A stretch of DNA of 38,617 nt, from contig JBKPAM010000139.1 of the NCBI GenBank assembly GCA_046726435.1, positions 1-38,617 of the forward strand, read 5' to 3'. The notes beneath the pieces are model-generated. The model was not told the origin of the DNA and did no database searches. It saw only the letters and a program-made list of their open reading frames with translations. The position numbers and the translations under genes were made by a program. This DNA comes from AC-32 sp046726435. GTDB taxonomy: Bacteria > Actinomycetota > Thermoleophilia > Gaiellales > Gaiellaceae. Of this stretch, positions 11,365 to 20,077 are shown one piece after another; position 1 is the stretch's first letter, and each line of letters opens with the position of its first letter.

Positions 11365-13053
11365 ATGAGCGTCAAGATCGCCAACCGCCGGATCCGCCTT
11401 CTGCTCGCGATCTTCGTGCTCGTGTTCGGGGTCGCGTTCCTGCGGGCTGCCTGGCTCCAGGGCGTGCGGGCGGCGTCGTTCGGGCGGCTGGCGTCGAGCC
11501 AGCACAGCGTGGACGTTGTGATTCCAGCGGCACGCGGGACGATCTACGACCGCGGCGGCGTGCAGCTGGCGATCGGCGAGCAGGCGCAGACCGTGTACGC
11601 CGACCCACGGCAGGTGACCGACCCGAGGGGGGAGGCCGCAACGGTGGCGCGGACGCTGCGGCTCGATTCGAACGCGGTCTACCGCTCGCTGACGGATCGC
11701 ACCCACGGCTTCGTGTACGTCGCCCGCAAGGCCGACCCGTCGCTGGCGGCGAAGCTCGCGCGGAAAGGCCTACCCGGGCTCGGCTTCTATCCGGAGGAAC
11801 GGCGCTTCTACCCACAGTTCGCACTGGCCTCGCAGGTCCTCGGCTATGCGGGCGTCGACAACCACGGCCTCGCAGGCCTCGAGCTCTCGCTCGACCGGCA
11901 GCTGGCCGGGCGGCCCGGGCAGGAGCGGATCGTGAAGGACGCCTCGGGCCAGGCGATCGACACCGTCACCTCCCGCCCCGAGCGTGACGGCGAGGACGTC
12001 TACCTGACGCTCGACCACACGATCCAGTCCAACGCCCAGGCGGTGCTCCGCGAGACGGTGCAGCGCTGGCACGCGAAGAGCGCGACCGCGATCGTCCTCG
12101 ATCCCGCGACCGGGGCGGTGCGGGCGATGGCGGTTGCGCCCGGCTTCGACGCGAACCGCTATCCCGAGACCTGGCGGCCGTTGCAGCGCAATCGCGCCGT
12201 CACCGACACGTACGAGCCCGGCTCGACGTTCAAGCTGGTCACGGTCGCAGGCGTGCTGTCGGACCGCCTTGTCTCGCCGTCGACGCTCTTCACGCTCCCC
12301 TACGAGATCCAGGTCGCGGACCGTCGGATCCACGACGCGGAGCCGCGTGGAACCGAGACGATGAGCGTTGCGCAGATCCTCTCCAAGTCGTCGAACGTGG
12401 GTGCGATCACCCTGGCCCAGCACCTTGGGCGCCACCGGCTCGTCCGCTGGATCTCGCGCTTCGGCTTCGGAAGGAAGACCGGGATCGACTTTCCGGGGGA
12501 GAGCCCGGGGATCGTCCTGCCCGAGACTCGGTGGTCAGGGTCCTCGATCGGCAACATCCCGATCGGCCAGGGCATTGCGGTGACTCCAATCCAGATGGCG
12601 TCAGCCTACGCTGCGATCGCGAACCGCGGCCTCTGGGTGCGGCCGCACCTGGTCGACCACGTCGGTGACGGGAGGTCGGTGCGCTCTCCACGGCGCCGCA
12701 TCGTCTCGCCCAGGGTCGCCGCCCAGCTGATGGGGATGCTGAAGAACGTCGTTGCCGAGGGCACCGGCACGCTCGCCGCCGTGCCCGGCTACCAGGTTGC
12801 GGGGAAGACCGGCACGGCGGCCAAGCCCGATCCGCAGGGCGGCTATTCCACGTCCCGCTATGTCGCGTCGTTCGTCGGAATCGTCCCGGCCTCGCGGCCG
12901 CGGCTCCTGATCCTCGTCTCGGTCGACGAGCCGCGCGGCGCGATCTGGGGCGGGGTCGTGGCGGCGCCGGCCTTCGCGCAGATCGCGAAGTTCGACCTGC
13001 AGTACCTCGATGGCGGCGTGCCGCCCGACGCTCCTGCCACGACGACGCCGTAG
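11365..13053 (+). CDS. ftsI: Septal peptidoglycan transpeptidase FtsI (class B PBP)
   Basis: The product is 562 residues. A short cytoplasmic start and one membrane helix (LLLAIFVLVFGVAFLRAAWL, about 12-31) are followed by the dimerisation domain with the class B marker ARGTIYDRGG. The transpeptidase domain carries S287-T-F-K290, S342-S-N344 and K481-T-G483. It cross-links septal peptidoglycan with FtsW. There is no C-terminal PASTA domain, unlike many Gram-positive relatives. The start ATG lies 24 bases after the ftsL stop. The gene is followed by an unexpected cupin gene. Confidence 0.96.
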   Translation: MSVKIANRRIRLLLAIFVLVFGVAFLRAAWLQGVRAASFGRLASSQHSVDVVIPAARGTIYDRGGVQLAIGEQAQTVYADPRQVTDPRGEAATVARTLRLDSNAVYRSLTDRTHGFVYVARKADPSLAAKLARKGLPGLGFYPEERRFYPQFALASQVLGYAGVDNHGLAGLELSLDRQLAGRPGQERIVKDASGQAIDTVTSRPERDGEDVYLTLDHTIQSNAQAVLRETVQRWHAKSATAIVLDPATGAVRAMAVAPGFDANRYPETWRPLQRNRAVTDTYEPGSTFKLVTVAGVLSDRLVSPSTLFTLPYEIQVADRRIHDAEPRGTETMSVAQILSKSSNVGAITLAQHLGRHRLVRWISRFGFGRKTGIDFPGESPGIVLPETRWSGSSIGNIPIGQGIAVTPIQMASAYAAIANRGLWVRPHLVDHVGDGRSVRSPRRRIVSPRVAAQLMGMLKNVVAEGTGTLAAVPGYQVAGKTGTAAKPDPQGGYSTSRYVASFVGIVPASRPRLLILVSVDEPRGAIWGGVVAAPAFAQIAKFDLQYLDGGVPPDAPATTTP

Positions 13054-13086
13054 CGCGCTCGTCCGGGCTGCGGCAGCATAGGGTCG

Positions 13087-13668
13087 ATGGTTCCCGAGTC
13101 GCCACTCGTGTCGACGGAGAACGGGCTCGTCCCCAAGGGCCAGGGCTGGTTCGTGCTCAATGCGCGCGATGCGCAGTGGTGGGACCGCAAGGGGCGCGGG
13201 GTTCTCTGCGAGTTCGAGGGCGCCGGCTTCGAGGGTGCCGCCGACTTCGTCCAGCTCGGAGTCAACCTCACGGTGCTCGCCCCCGGCGAGCCGATGTCGA
13301 TGTACCACCGCGAGAACGATCAGGAGGACTTCCTCGTGCTCGCGGGGGAGGCGCTCGCGATCGTCGAGGGTCAGGAACGCGCGTTGCGGCAGTGGGACTT
13401 CCTGCACTGCCCGACCGGGACGAACCACGTGATCGTCGGCTCGGGAGACGCTCCCAGTGTCGTCCTGGCCGTCGGCGCGCGTGATCGCTCGACCGGGCCG
13501 GACTGGGGCGCCTACACCGTCGACGAAGCCGCGCAGCGGCATCTGGCGGGCGTCGACTCGGAGACGACCGCTCCCGAGGAGGCGTACGCGCGATTCCCGA
13601 AGAGCGAGCTGACCCGGTACGGCGGCTGGTTGCCCGACGTGTCCGGGACAGCCGCTCGATCCGAGTGA
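13087..13668 (+). CDS. Cupin domain protein inside the dcw cluster
   Basis: The product is 193 residues. The cupin core is visible: VNLTVLAPGEPMSMYHRENDQEDFLVLAGEALAIVEGQERAL forms motif 1 (PGEPMSMYH ... E), and DFLHCPTGTNHVIVGSG forms motif 2 (GTNH). Metal ligands would be the His of MYHRE, one of the following Glu/Gln, and the His of TNH. Such proteins include small dioxygenases, isomerases and sensors; the substrate is unknown. The C-terminus adds a Pro/Glu-rich tail (TTAPEEAYARFPKSELTRYGG). It lies 33 bp after ftsI on the same strand and is followed by a hairpin, so it probably ends the ftsI transcript. Confidence 0.88.
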   Translation: MVPESPLVSTENGLVPKGQGWFVLNARDAQWWDRKGRGVLCEFEGAGFEGAADFVQLGVNLTVLAPGEPMSMYHRENDQEDFLVLAGEALAIVEGQERALRQWDFLHCPTGTNHVIVGSGDAPSVVLAVGARDRSTGPDWGAYTVDEAAQRHLAGVDSETTAPEEAYARFPKSELTRYGGWLPDVSGTAARSE

Positions 13669-13675
13669 GCGGCCG

Positions 13676-13700
13676 TGGCCGGCGAGCTTCGCGCCGGCCA
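13676..13700 (+). terminator. Hairpin after the cupin gene (possible terminator)
   Basis: TGGCCGGCG (13676-13684) and CGCCGGCCA (13692-13700) form a perfect 9-bp stem with a seven-base loop, eight bases after the stop codon. No T-run follows, so termination is possible but not certain. Confidence 0.45.
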
Positions 13701-13816
13701 GCGCGGCTGGCACCGCCTGGCGCGGCGACGAGCGCCGCTCGCACCGCGTGGCGCGGCGGCGGGCTCGTCCGATTCGCGATGCGCCGCGCTCGCCGTCCGC
13801 AGGTTCCCTTGTGGTC

Positions 13817-13859
13817 GTAGTACGGTTCGCCCGACCTCCTCCCCGAGGCGATCGTATCG
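13817..13859 (+). repeat. Dispersed 43-bp repeat, copy A
   Basis: This stretch, starting GTAGTACGGTTCGCCCGACC and ending CGTATCG, recurs at 31924-31967 in the same orientation with three substitutions and one single-base insertion. Both copies are intergenic. Confidence 0.7.
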
Positions 13860-13971
13860 AGGTACGACGCACGTGTCTGTGCCGGAAGTGTCACAAAAGT
13901 GCTGCAAACGGGCCGTTATCCATCCACCTCCTCGGCGCCCGCTGGGGACAGGTGACGGCTGAGGCCCCTGG

Positions 13972-13977
13972 TAGACT
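13972..13977 (+). promoter_or_regulatory. Leaderless -10 box (TAGACT) before murE
   Basis: TAGACT ends nine bases before ATG 13987. With no ribosome-binding site in the gap, it indicates a second, internal dcw promoter. Confidence 0.45.
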
Positions 13978-13986
13978 CGCGCCGCG

Positions 13987-15423
13987 ATGGACATCGAGCG
14001 CGTCATCGCTGCGCTCGCGCCCGTAGACGTCCTGGGACGCGCTCCCGTCGAGATCGCAGACCTGGCCTACGACGCCCGCGCCGCCGGGCCCGGCAGCCTC
14101 TTCTTCTGCGTGCCCGGCGACCGCGCCGACGGCCACGACTTCGCGCCCCGGGCGGTCGCGAACGGCGCCGTCGCGCTGGTGGTCGAGCGGCCGCTCGAGC
14201 TCGGCGTTCCCGAGCTCGTCGTCCCCAGCGCGAGACGCGCGATGGCGGTCGCCGCCGACGAGTTCTTCGGGCGGCCGACGGCGGAGCTCGAGGTCGCCGG
14301 CGTCACCGGGACCAACGGCAAGACAACGACGGCGTTCCTCCTCTACTCGATCCTCGCCGCCGCGGGCCGCCGACCGGGGCTGCTCGGCACGATCGAGAGC
14401 CGCGTCGGGGGCGAGCGCCGCCCGGCGATCAGGACGACGCCGGAGGCGATCGACCTACAGCGCACCTTCCGCGAGATGCTGGACGCCGGCGACCGAAGCG
14501 CCGCCGTCGAGGCGACCTCGCACGGCTCCGAGCTCGGCCGCCTCGACCACGTCCGTTTCGCAGCGCTCGTCTTCACGAACCTGACGCAGGACCACCTCGA
14601 CTTCCACGGCACGATCGAGCGCTACTTCGAAGCGAAGCGGCGGCTCTTCACCGAAGCAAGGCCGCCGGCAGCCGTGAACGTCGGAGACCCTCACGGCCGA
14701 GAGCTGGCCGACGAGCTCCGCGGGCACGGCGAGCTGATCACCTTCGGCCTGGCCGACGACGCTGAGCTCCGCGCTGAGGACCTCGAGCTCGACTCGCGCG
14801 GCGCACGGCTCTGCGCGGGCGGCATCGACCTGGAGACCCGCCTGCGCGGGCGCTTCAACGTCGAGAACATCCTCGGGGCGGTCGCCGCCGCGCGGCTGCT
14901 GGAGATCTCGGACGAAGCGATCGCCCGCGGCGTGAGAGAGCTGCGCGGCGTGCCCGGCCGCTTCGAGGCCGTCGACGAGGGCCAGCCGTTCGCGGTCCTC
15001 GTCGACTACGCGCACACGCCCGACTCGCTCGAGAACGTCCTGCGCACCGCGCGCGACCTCGCGCAGAACCGCGTCATCTGCGTCTTCGGCTGCGGAGGCG
15101 ACCGGGACCGCGGCAAGCGGCCGCTGATGGGGCGAATCGCGACTGAGCTCGCCGACGTCGCGATCGTCACGTCCGACAACCCGCGCAGCGAGGACCCCGA
15201 GGCGATCATCGCCGAGATCCTCGAGGGCGCGGACCGCACGGAGGTGGAGCCCGACCGGCGCGAGGCGATCGCCCGCGCGATCGCAGCCGCCGGCGAGGGC
15301 GACGTGGTCGTGATCGCGGGCAAGGGCCACGAGCAGGGCCAGCAGTTCGCCGACCGCACGATTCCGTTCGACGACCGCGAGGTCGCGCGCGAGGCCCTGC
15401 GACGGCTCGGGGCAGCCGCGTGA
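13987..15423 (+). CDS. murE: UDP-MurNAc-L-Ala-D-Glu:meso-diaminopimelate ligase MurE
   Basis: The product is 478 residues. The ATP loop is G108-T-N-G-K112-T-T-T in the central Mur ligase domain. HGSELGRLDHV and FTNLTQDHLDFHGT are typical MurE motifs. The C-terminal domain has VLVDYAHTPDSLENVL, VFGCGGDRDRGKRPLMG and TSDNPRSEDP; the D397-N-P-R400 motif marks meso-diaminopimelate specificity (lysine enzymes differ here). It adds the third residue of the stem peptide in the cytoplasm. Its stop overlaps the murF GTG (GTGA). Confidence 0.97.
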   Translation: MDIERVIAALAPVDVLGRAPVEIADLAYDARAAGPGSLFFCVPGDRADGHDFAPRAVANGAVALVVERPLELGVPELVVPSARRAMAVAADEFFGRPTAELEVAGVTGTNGKTTTAFLLYSILAAAGRRPGLLGTIESRVGGERRPAIRTTPEAIDLQRTFREMLDAGDRSAAVEATSHGSELGRLDHVRFAALVFTNLTQDHLDFHGTIERYFEAKRRLFTEARPPAAVNVGDPHGRELADELRGHGELITFGLADDAELRAEDLELDSRGARLCAGGIDLETRLRGRFNVENILGAVAAARLLEISDEAIARGVRELRGVPGRFEAVDEGQPFAVLVDYAHTPDSLENVLRTARDLAQNRVICVFGCGGDRDRGKRPLMGRIATELADVAIVTSDNPRSEDPEAIIAEILEGADRTEVEPDRREAIARAIAAAGEGDVVVIAGKGHEQGQQFADRTIPFDDREVAREALRRLGAAA

Positions 15424-16655
15424 TCCCGGTCCGCGTGGACGAGATTGCCGCGCTCGGCCTCGGGGAGCTCGATGCGCGCGCGGAAGAGGTTGTCGGCGTC
15501 CAGGTGGACTCGCGCCGGGTCGGCGAAGGCGACCTGTTCGTGGCGGTGGGCCGCGGAGTCGAGTTCCGCAACGATGCGTTGGTGCGCGGCGCCGCTGCGA
15601 CGCTCCTCCCGCACCAGCCCTTCGAGGCCTTCGCCGCGCTCGGCAGCCTCGCCCGCGACCGCTCGTCTGCCCGGGTGGTCGGGATCACCGGCTCGACCGG
15701 CAAGACGTCGACGAAGGACATCCTCGCCGCCCTCTGCGCCCCGGCCGCGCGCACGGTCAGTGCGGAGGCCAGCTACAACAACGAGATCGGCGTGCCGCTG
15801 ACGCTGTGCCGCCTCGAGCCGGAAACGGAGGTCTGCATCCTCGAGCTCGCGATGCGGGGCTTCGGCCAGATCGCCGACCTCTGCCGGATCGCGCGTCCGC
15901 ACATCGGCGTCGTCACGAACGTGGGACCGGTTCACCTCGAGCTCGTCGGCAGCCTCGACGGCGTTCTCCGCGCGAAGGGCGAGCTGGTCGCGGCGCTGCC
16001 GCCGGGCGGGACGGCCGTCGTGCCCGCGGAGTTTCCGGTCGACCGCAACGACATCGAGGTCGTCCGACTGAGCGAGCCGCCCTCGGAGCGCCAAGACGGG
16101 CGAACCGTCGTCGGCGGCGTCAGCTTCAACTTCACTGCGCTGCACCAGGTCGCAAACGCCGCGGCCGCCCTCGCGGCCCTGGACGCCCTGAATCTGCCGC
16201 GGCCCGAACGCGTCGACGTCGCATTTTCGCGCTGGCGAGGCGAGGAGGTGCCGCTCCCCGGCGGCGGCCTGCTGATCAACGACGCCTACAACGCGAATCC
16301 GGTCTCGATGCGCGCCGCCCTGGCGCACCTCGCTGCCACCGCCGGAGCCCGCCGGCGGGTGGCGATCCTCGGAGACATGAGCGAGCTCGGCCCGGGCGGC
16401 CCCGGCTACCACGAACACATCGGCCGGGAGGTCGCACGGCACGGAGTCGAGGTGCTGGTTGCAGTCGGCCGGCTCGCGAGCGCTTACCTCGACGGGGCAG
16501 CGGGTGTGCCGGTGACGCGCTGGGCTCCCGATGCGGCGGCCGCCGTCGCCGTGGCCGCGGAGGTCGTCCAGCCGGGCGACTGCGTCCTGGTCAAGGCCTC
16601 GCGCGTGATCGGGCTCGAGCAGGTCGCTGATTCGCTCGCGGCGGTGAGCGCTTGA
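15420..16655 (+). CDS. murF: UDP-MurNAc-tripeptide--D-Ala-D-Ala ligase MurF
   Basis: The product is 411 residues. GTG 15420 overlaps the murE stop. The N-terminal domain contains VVGVQVDSRRVGEGDLFVA. The ATP loop is VVGITGSTGKTSTKD, followed by the ASYNNEIGVPLTLC and ELAMRGFGQIADL motifs specific to MurF. The end domain has LINDAYNANPVSMRAAL and AILGDMSELG. It joins D-Ala-D-Ala to the stem peptide to give the UDP-pentapeptide. Slightly shorter than usual (about 450). Its stop overlaps the mraY TTG. Confidence 0.97.
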   Translation: MIPVRVDEIAALGLGELDARAEEVVGVQVDSRRVGEGDLFVAVGRGVEFRNDALVRGAAATLLPHQPFEAFAALGSLARDRSSARVVGITGSTGKTSTKDILAALCAPAARTVSAEASYNNEIGVPLTLCRLEPETEVCILELAMRGFGQIADLCRIARPHIGVVTNVGPVHLELVGSLDGVLRAKGELVAALPPGGTAVVPAEFPVDRNDIEVVRLSEPPSERQDGRTVVGGVSFNFTALHQVANAAAALAALDALNLPRPERVDVAFSRWRGEEVPLPGGGLLINDAYNANPVSMRAALAHLAATAGARRRVAILGDMSELGPGGPGYHEHIGREVARHGVEVLVAVGRLASAYLDGAAGVPVTRWAPDAAAAVAVAAEVVQPGDCVLVKASRVIGLEQVADSLAAVSA

Positions 16656-17656
16656 GCCGCGTTCTGCTGGCAGGGGTGATCGCCCTGCTGATCTCGATCC
16701 TCGCCGGCCCGAAGTTCATCGAGTTCCTGCGCAGGAACGAGTTCGGGCAGCAGATCCGCGAGGAGGGGCCCGAGCACCACGTCACCAAGCAGGGCACCCC
16801 GACGATGGGCGGCCTCCTGATCCTGCTCGCGGCCGCGGCGGGCTTTCTCGCCCTCAGCCGCTACACGGTCCCCGCGCTGACGGTGCTCTTCGTGACGCTC
16901 GGCTGCGGCGCGATCGGCTTTCTCGACGACTTCATCAAGCTGACGCACCGCCGGTCGCTCGGCCTGAACGGGCGCTGGAAGCTGATCCTGCTCGGCGCGA
17001 TCACCGTCGGCGTCGGCATCGCCGCGCAGCACCAGCATCTGCCGACGAGCGTCTACGTCCCCGGCATCGGCGACATCGAGCTCTCGTACGCGTGGTACGG
17101 GCTGCTCTTCCTCGTGATCGCCGGGGCCGCGAACGGCGTGAACCTGACGGACGGGGTCGACGGACTCGCGGCCGGGACGGTGATCATCGCGCTCTTTACC
17201 TTCGCCTCGATGGTCGTGATCTCGTGGATCCGGTCGGGGCCGCCGGGGCATCGCTTCGAGACGAAGCTCGACCTCGGGATCATCGCCGCTGCGCTGATCG
17301 GTGGGACGATCGGGTTCCTCTGGTACAACGCCTGGCCCGCCGAGGTCTTCATGGGCGATACCGGCTCGATGGCGCTCGGCGGTGCGCTGGCGGCGTTCGC
17401 GATCTTCACGAAGACGATCTTCCTGCTGCTGCTGATCGGCGGGATCTTTGCGGTTGCGGCGCTATCCGTGATCATCCAGGTCTTCAGCTTCAAGTACTTC
17501 AAGCGGCGCGTGTTCCTGATGGCACCGATCCAGCACCACTTCGAGTTGAAGGCGTGGTCGGAGACGAAGATCATGGTGCGCTTCTGGGTGGTGACCGGGA
17601 TCCTGTGCGGCCTCGGATTCGCGCTGTACTACCGCTACTTCACCGGCTTCCGCTAG
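16652..17656 (+). CDS. mraY: Phospho-N-acetylmuramoyl-pentapeptide transferase MraY
   Basis: The product is 334 residues from TTG 16652, overlapping the murF stop (TTGA). It is a polytopic membrane enzyme of about ten helices that makes lipid I on undecaprenyl phosphate. Diagnostic motifs are HHVTKQGTPTMGGL near the start, FLDDFIKL (the conserved Asp pair), NGVNLTDGVDGLAAGT, EVFMGDTGSMALGGAL, and APIQHHFELKAWSETKIMVRFW at the end. All active-site aspartates are present. The next gene starts about 10 bp downstream. Confidence 0.97.
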   Translation: MSRVLLAGVIALLISILAGPKFIEFLRRNEFGQQIREEGPEHHVTKQGTPTMGGLLILLAAAAGFLALSRYTVPALTVLFVTLGCGAIGFLDDFIKLTHRRSLGLNGRWKLILLGAITVGVGIAAQHQHLPTSVYVPGIGDIELSYAWYGLLFLVIAGAANGVNLTDGVDGLAAGTVIIALFTFASMVVISWIRSGPPGHRFETKLDLGIIAAALIGGTIGFLWYNAWPAEVFMGDTGSMALGGALAAFAIFTKTIFLLLLIGGIFAVAALSVIIQVFSFKYFKRRVFLMAPIQHHFELKAWSETKIMVRFWVVTGILCGLGFALYYRYFTGFR

Positions 17657-17666
17657 TCCCAACCCG

Positions 17667-18851
17667 GTGTCAGACATAGAAACGTCAGACACGATGACGG
17701 AACTGCCGCGGCGCGTGCTCGTGCTCGGGCTGGCGCGCTCGGGGCAGGCGGCGGTCGCGGCGCTCGAGCGACGCGGGGTGGAGGTCCTCGGCGCCGACCG
17801 GGAGCTCGGCAACGACGGCGACCGGTCGCTGCTCGATGGGGTCGAGCTCGTGGTCAAGAGCCCAGGCGTGCCGCGCGAAGCACCGCTGGTCGTGGGGGCG
17901 GATGAGCGGGGAATCCCGATCTGGAGCGAGGTCGAGCTCGGCTACCGGCTCCTCCGTCCGCGACTCGTCGGCGTGACCGGCACGAATGGGAAGACGACGA
18001 CCGCGGAGCTGCTCGGCGTGATCCTCAAGGCGCCGGTCGCCGGGAACGTCGGCCGCGCTCTGAGCGGGCTCGATGACGAGCTCGAGCCCGGGACGCTCGT
18101 CGTATGCGAGCTCTCGAGCTTCCAGCTCGAGGACGTGCACGAGCTCGCCTGCGAGGTGGCCGTCCTGCTCAACCTCGAGCCCGACCACCTCGACCGTTAC
18201 GCGTCGTTCGACGACTACCGCGCCGCGAAGCTCCGCATCTTCGAACGCGCCCGCTCAAAGGTCGTGCCGAAGGGCAGCGGCCTCGACGGCATCGAGTTCT
18301 CGGCAGACGACCCGCTCCCGGCCGAGCCCCGCATCCGCGGCGCCCACAACCGCGAGAACGCCGCCGCCGCGACGGCCGCAGCGCGCGCCCTCGGCGTCGA
18401 CGACGCGCAGATCGGCGAGGCGCTCCGCGCCTTCCCCGGCGTCCCGCACCGGCTCGAGCTCGTGCGAGAGCTGAACGGCGTCCGCTACGTGAACGACTCG
18501 AAGGCGACCAACGTCGCCGCCGCCTTGCGCGCCCTCGCCGCGTACGCCGACGAGCCCGTGCACCTGATCCTCGGCGGCTCGCGAAAGGGCGAGGACTTCA
18601 CGCCGCTCGCTGCCGCGATCGGGCCGAACGTGCGCAGCGTCCACCTGATCGGCGAGACCGCGGCCGAGCTCGCAGCCGTCATCCCGCAGGCCGAGCAGGA
18701 TGGCGACCTCGCCACCGCCGTGGCATCGATCGAGGCCCGGCCGGGCGAGGTCGTCCTGCTCTCGCCGGCCTGCGCGAGCTACGACCAGTACCGCGACTTC
18801 GAGGAGCGCGGCGAGGAGTTCAGGAGGCTGGTGCAGAACCTGTCCGCGTGA
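17667..18851 (+). CDS. murD: UDP-MurNAc-L-Ala--D-Glu ligase MurD
   Basis: The product is 394 residues if GTG 17667 is used; ATG 17694 is equally possible (385 residues), because the conserved start is RRVLVLGLARSGQAAV and neither site has a ribosome-binding sequence. The Mur ligase loop is VTGTNGKTTTAELLG. It is followed by ELSSFQLEDV, LLNLEPDHLDRYASFDDYR, AHNRENAAAATAAA and VNDSKATNVAAALRAL. LLSPACASYDQYRDFEERGEEF closes the family pattern. It adds D-glutamate to UDP-MurNAc-L-Ala. The order murD after mraY is standard. Its TGA overlaps the ftsW GTG. Confidence 0.96.
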   Translation: MSDIETSDTMTELPRRVLVLGLARSGQAAVAALERRGVEVLGADRELGNDGDRSLLDGVELVVKSPGVPREAPLVVGADERGIPIWSEVELGYRLLRPRLVGVTGTNGKTTTAELLGVILKAPVAGNVGRALSGLDDELEPGTLVVCELSSFQLEDVHELACEVAVLLNLEPDHLDRYASFDDYRAAKLRIFERARSKVVPKGSGLDGIEFSADDPLPAEPRIRGAHNRENAAAATAAARALGVDDAQIGEALRAFPGVPHRLELVRELNGVRYVNDSKATNVAAALRALAAYADEPVHLILGGSRKGEDFTPLAAAIGPNVRSVHLIGETAAELAAVIPQAEQDGDLATAVASIEARPGEVVLLSPACASYDQYRDFEERGEEFRRLVQNLSA

Positions 18852-20077
18852 GGCGCGGGCTCGAATCGAGCGTCCTGATCCTGGTGACCCTTGGTTTGGT
18901 CGCGTTCGGGCTCGTGATGGTCTACAGCGCGACGTCCGCCTCGGCCGCGCTGGCGAACGGCGACCCGGCCTACTACCTGAAGCGCCAGCTCGTCTACGCC
19001 TTCCTCGGCCTCGTCCTGATGGTCGTCCTCTCACGCGTCGACTTTCGAGCTCTCCGCAGGCTTGCGCCCACGCTGATGGTGACGAGCCTCGTCCTGCTCG
19101 TCGCCGTGCTCGTGCTGGGCCGCAGCGCGAACGGCGCCCGCCGTTGGATCTCGGTCGGCCCCGCGGCGTTCCAGCCGTCCGAGCTCGCCAAGGTCGCCCT
19201 GGCCGTGTGGGCCGCCGCGTACCTCTCCCGAAGGCGCCCACCGCGGACCCTGCACGAGCTTTGGCGCCCGATGGGCCTGCTGACGGTCGTCTTCTGCGGG
19301 CTGATCCTGATCGAGCCCGACCTCGGCACCGCGATCGGGATCGTCGTGATGCTCACCGCGATGCTGCTGGTCGCAGGGACGCCCGCGCGCACCCTCGGCG
19401 CCGGGGTCGGCGTCGTGGGTGCCCTCGGTCTCGCCGCGGTCTGGCTCGAGCCGTACCGTCGCGCACGCCTCTTCAGCTTCCTGAACCCGTGGCAGGACGC
19501 GCAGGGTGCCGGCTTCCAGACCGTCCAGGCGATGATCGGGCTCGGCTCAGGAGGGATCTTCGGCGTCGGCCTCGGCCAGAGCGTCCAGAAGGCCAACTAC
19601 CTGCCCGAGGCCCACACCGACATGATCTTCGCGATCATCGGCGAGGAGCTCGGCCTGGTCGGCGCGACCGCGGTGATCGCCGCGTACTGCGCCTTCGCGT
19701 ACCTCGGCCTGAAGATCGCGCTCGAGTGCCGCGACCCGTTCGGCAAGCGCCTGGCGACGGGCCTGACCGCACTCATCTGCGGCCAGGCCGCGATCAACCT
19801 CGCGGCGGTGATGGGGCTCGCGCCCCTGACCGGGATCCCGCTGCCGTTCGTCTCCTACGGGGGCTCGAGCCTGGTCGTGGCCCTTGCGTGCGTGGGCATC
19901 CTCCTTAACATCGCGGGCGATGCCGGAGCCAAGCGCGCCAGTGTTCCTGATCGCGGCCGGGGGGACAGCCGGGCACGTGCTGCCCGCGATCGCGATCGGC
20001 GACGCGCTGCGCGCGCGCGGCGCACGGGTGACGTTCGCCGGATCGCGGGATCGCGCCGACGCGCGGCTGGTTCCTGA
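18848..20077 (+). CDS. ftsW: Septal peptidoglycan glycosyltransferase FtsW (SEDS family)
   Basis: The product is 409 residues from GTG 18848 (GTGA overlap with murD). It has about ten membrane helices. SEDS motifs are VMVYSATSASAAL, GANGARRWISVGPAAFQPSELAK (without the first Gly: SANGARRWI), LIEPDLGTAIGIVV, PWQDAQGAGFQTVQAMIGLGSGGIFGVGLGQS, LPEAHTDMIFAIIGEELGLVG and PLPFVSYGGSSLV. The final helix ends near GILLNIAGD. About 50 Arg-rich residues follow and are encoded in a different frame over the first 158 bp of murG, an unusually long overlap. The tail could be functional or merely the absence of an earlier stop. Confidence 0.95.
   Translation: MRRGLESSVLILVTLGLVAFGLVMVYSATSASAALANGDPAYYLKRQLVYAFLGLVLMVVLSRVDFRALRRLAPTLMVTSLVLLVAVLVLGRSANGARRWISVGPAAFQPSELAKVALAVWAAAYLSRRRPPRTLHELWRPMGLLTVVFCGLILIEPDLGTAIGIVVMLTAMLLVAGTPARTLGAGVGVVGALGLAAVWLEPYRRARLFSFLNPWQDAQGAGFQTVQAMIGLGSGGIFGVGLGQSVQKANYLPEAHTDMIFAIIGEELGLVGATAVIAAYCAFAYLGLKIALECRDPFGKRLATGLTALICGQAAINLAAVMGLAPLTGIPLPFVSYGGSSLVVALACVGILLNIAGDAGAKRASVPDRGRGDSRARAARDRDRRRAARARRTGDVRRIAGSRRRAAGS

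Larger units (their letters stand above)
13669..13986 (+). other. 318-bp intergenic region between the cupin gene and murE
   Basis: No credible gene is present. The region holds a strong 9-bp hairpin directly after the cupin stop (13676-13700), further GC-rich inverted repeats, one copy of a 43-bp dispersed repeat (13817-13859), and a -10 box before murE. It divides the dcw cluster into two transcription units. Confidence 0.6.

Noticed and set aside
12601..13872. 423-codon minus-strand open frame opposite ftsI and the cupin gene
   Set aside because: Antisense of two recognisable genes; no start signal and no motif.
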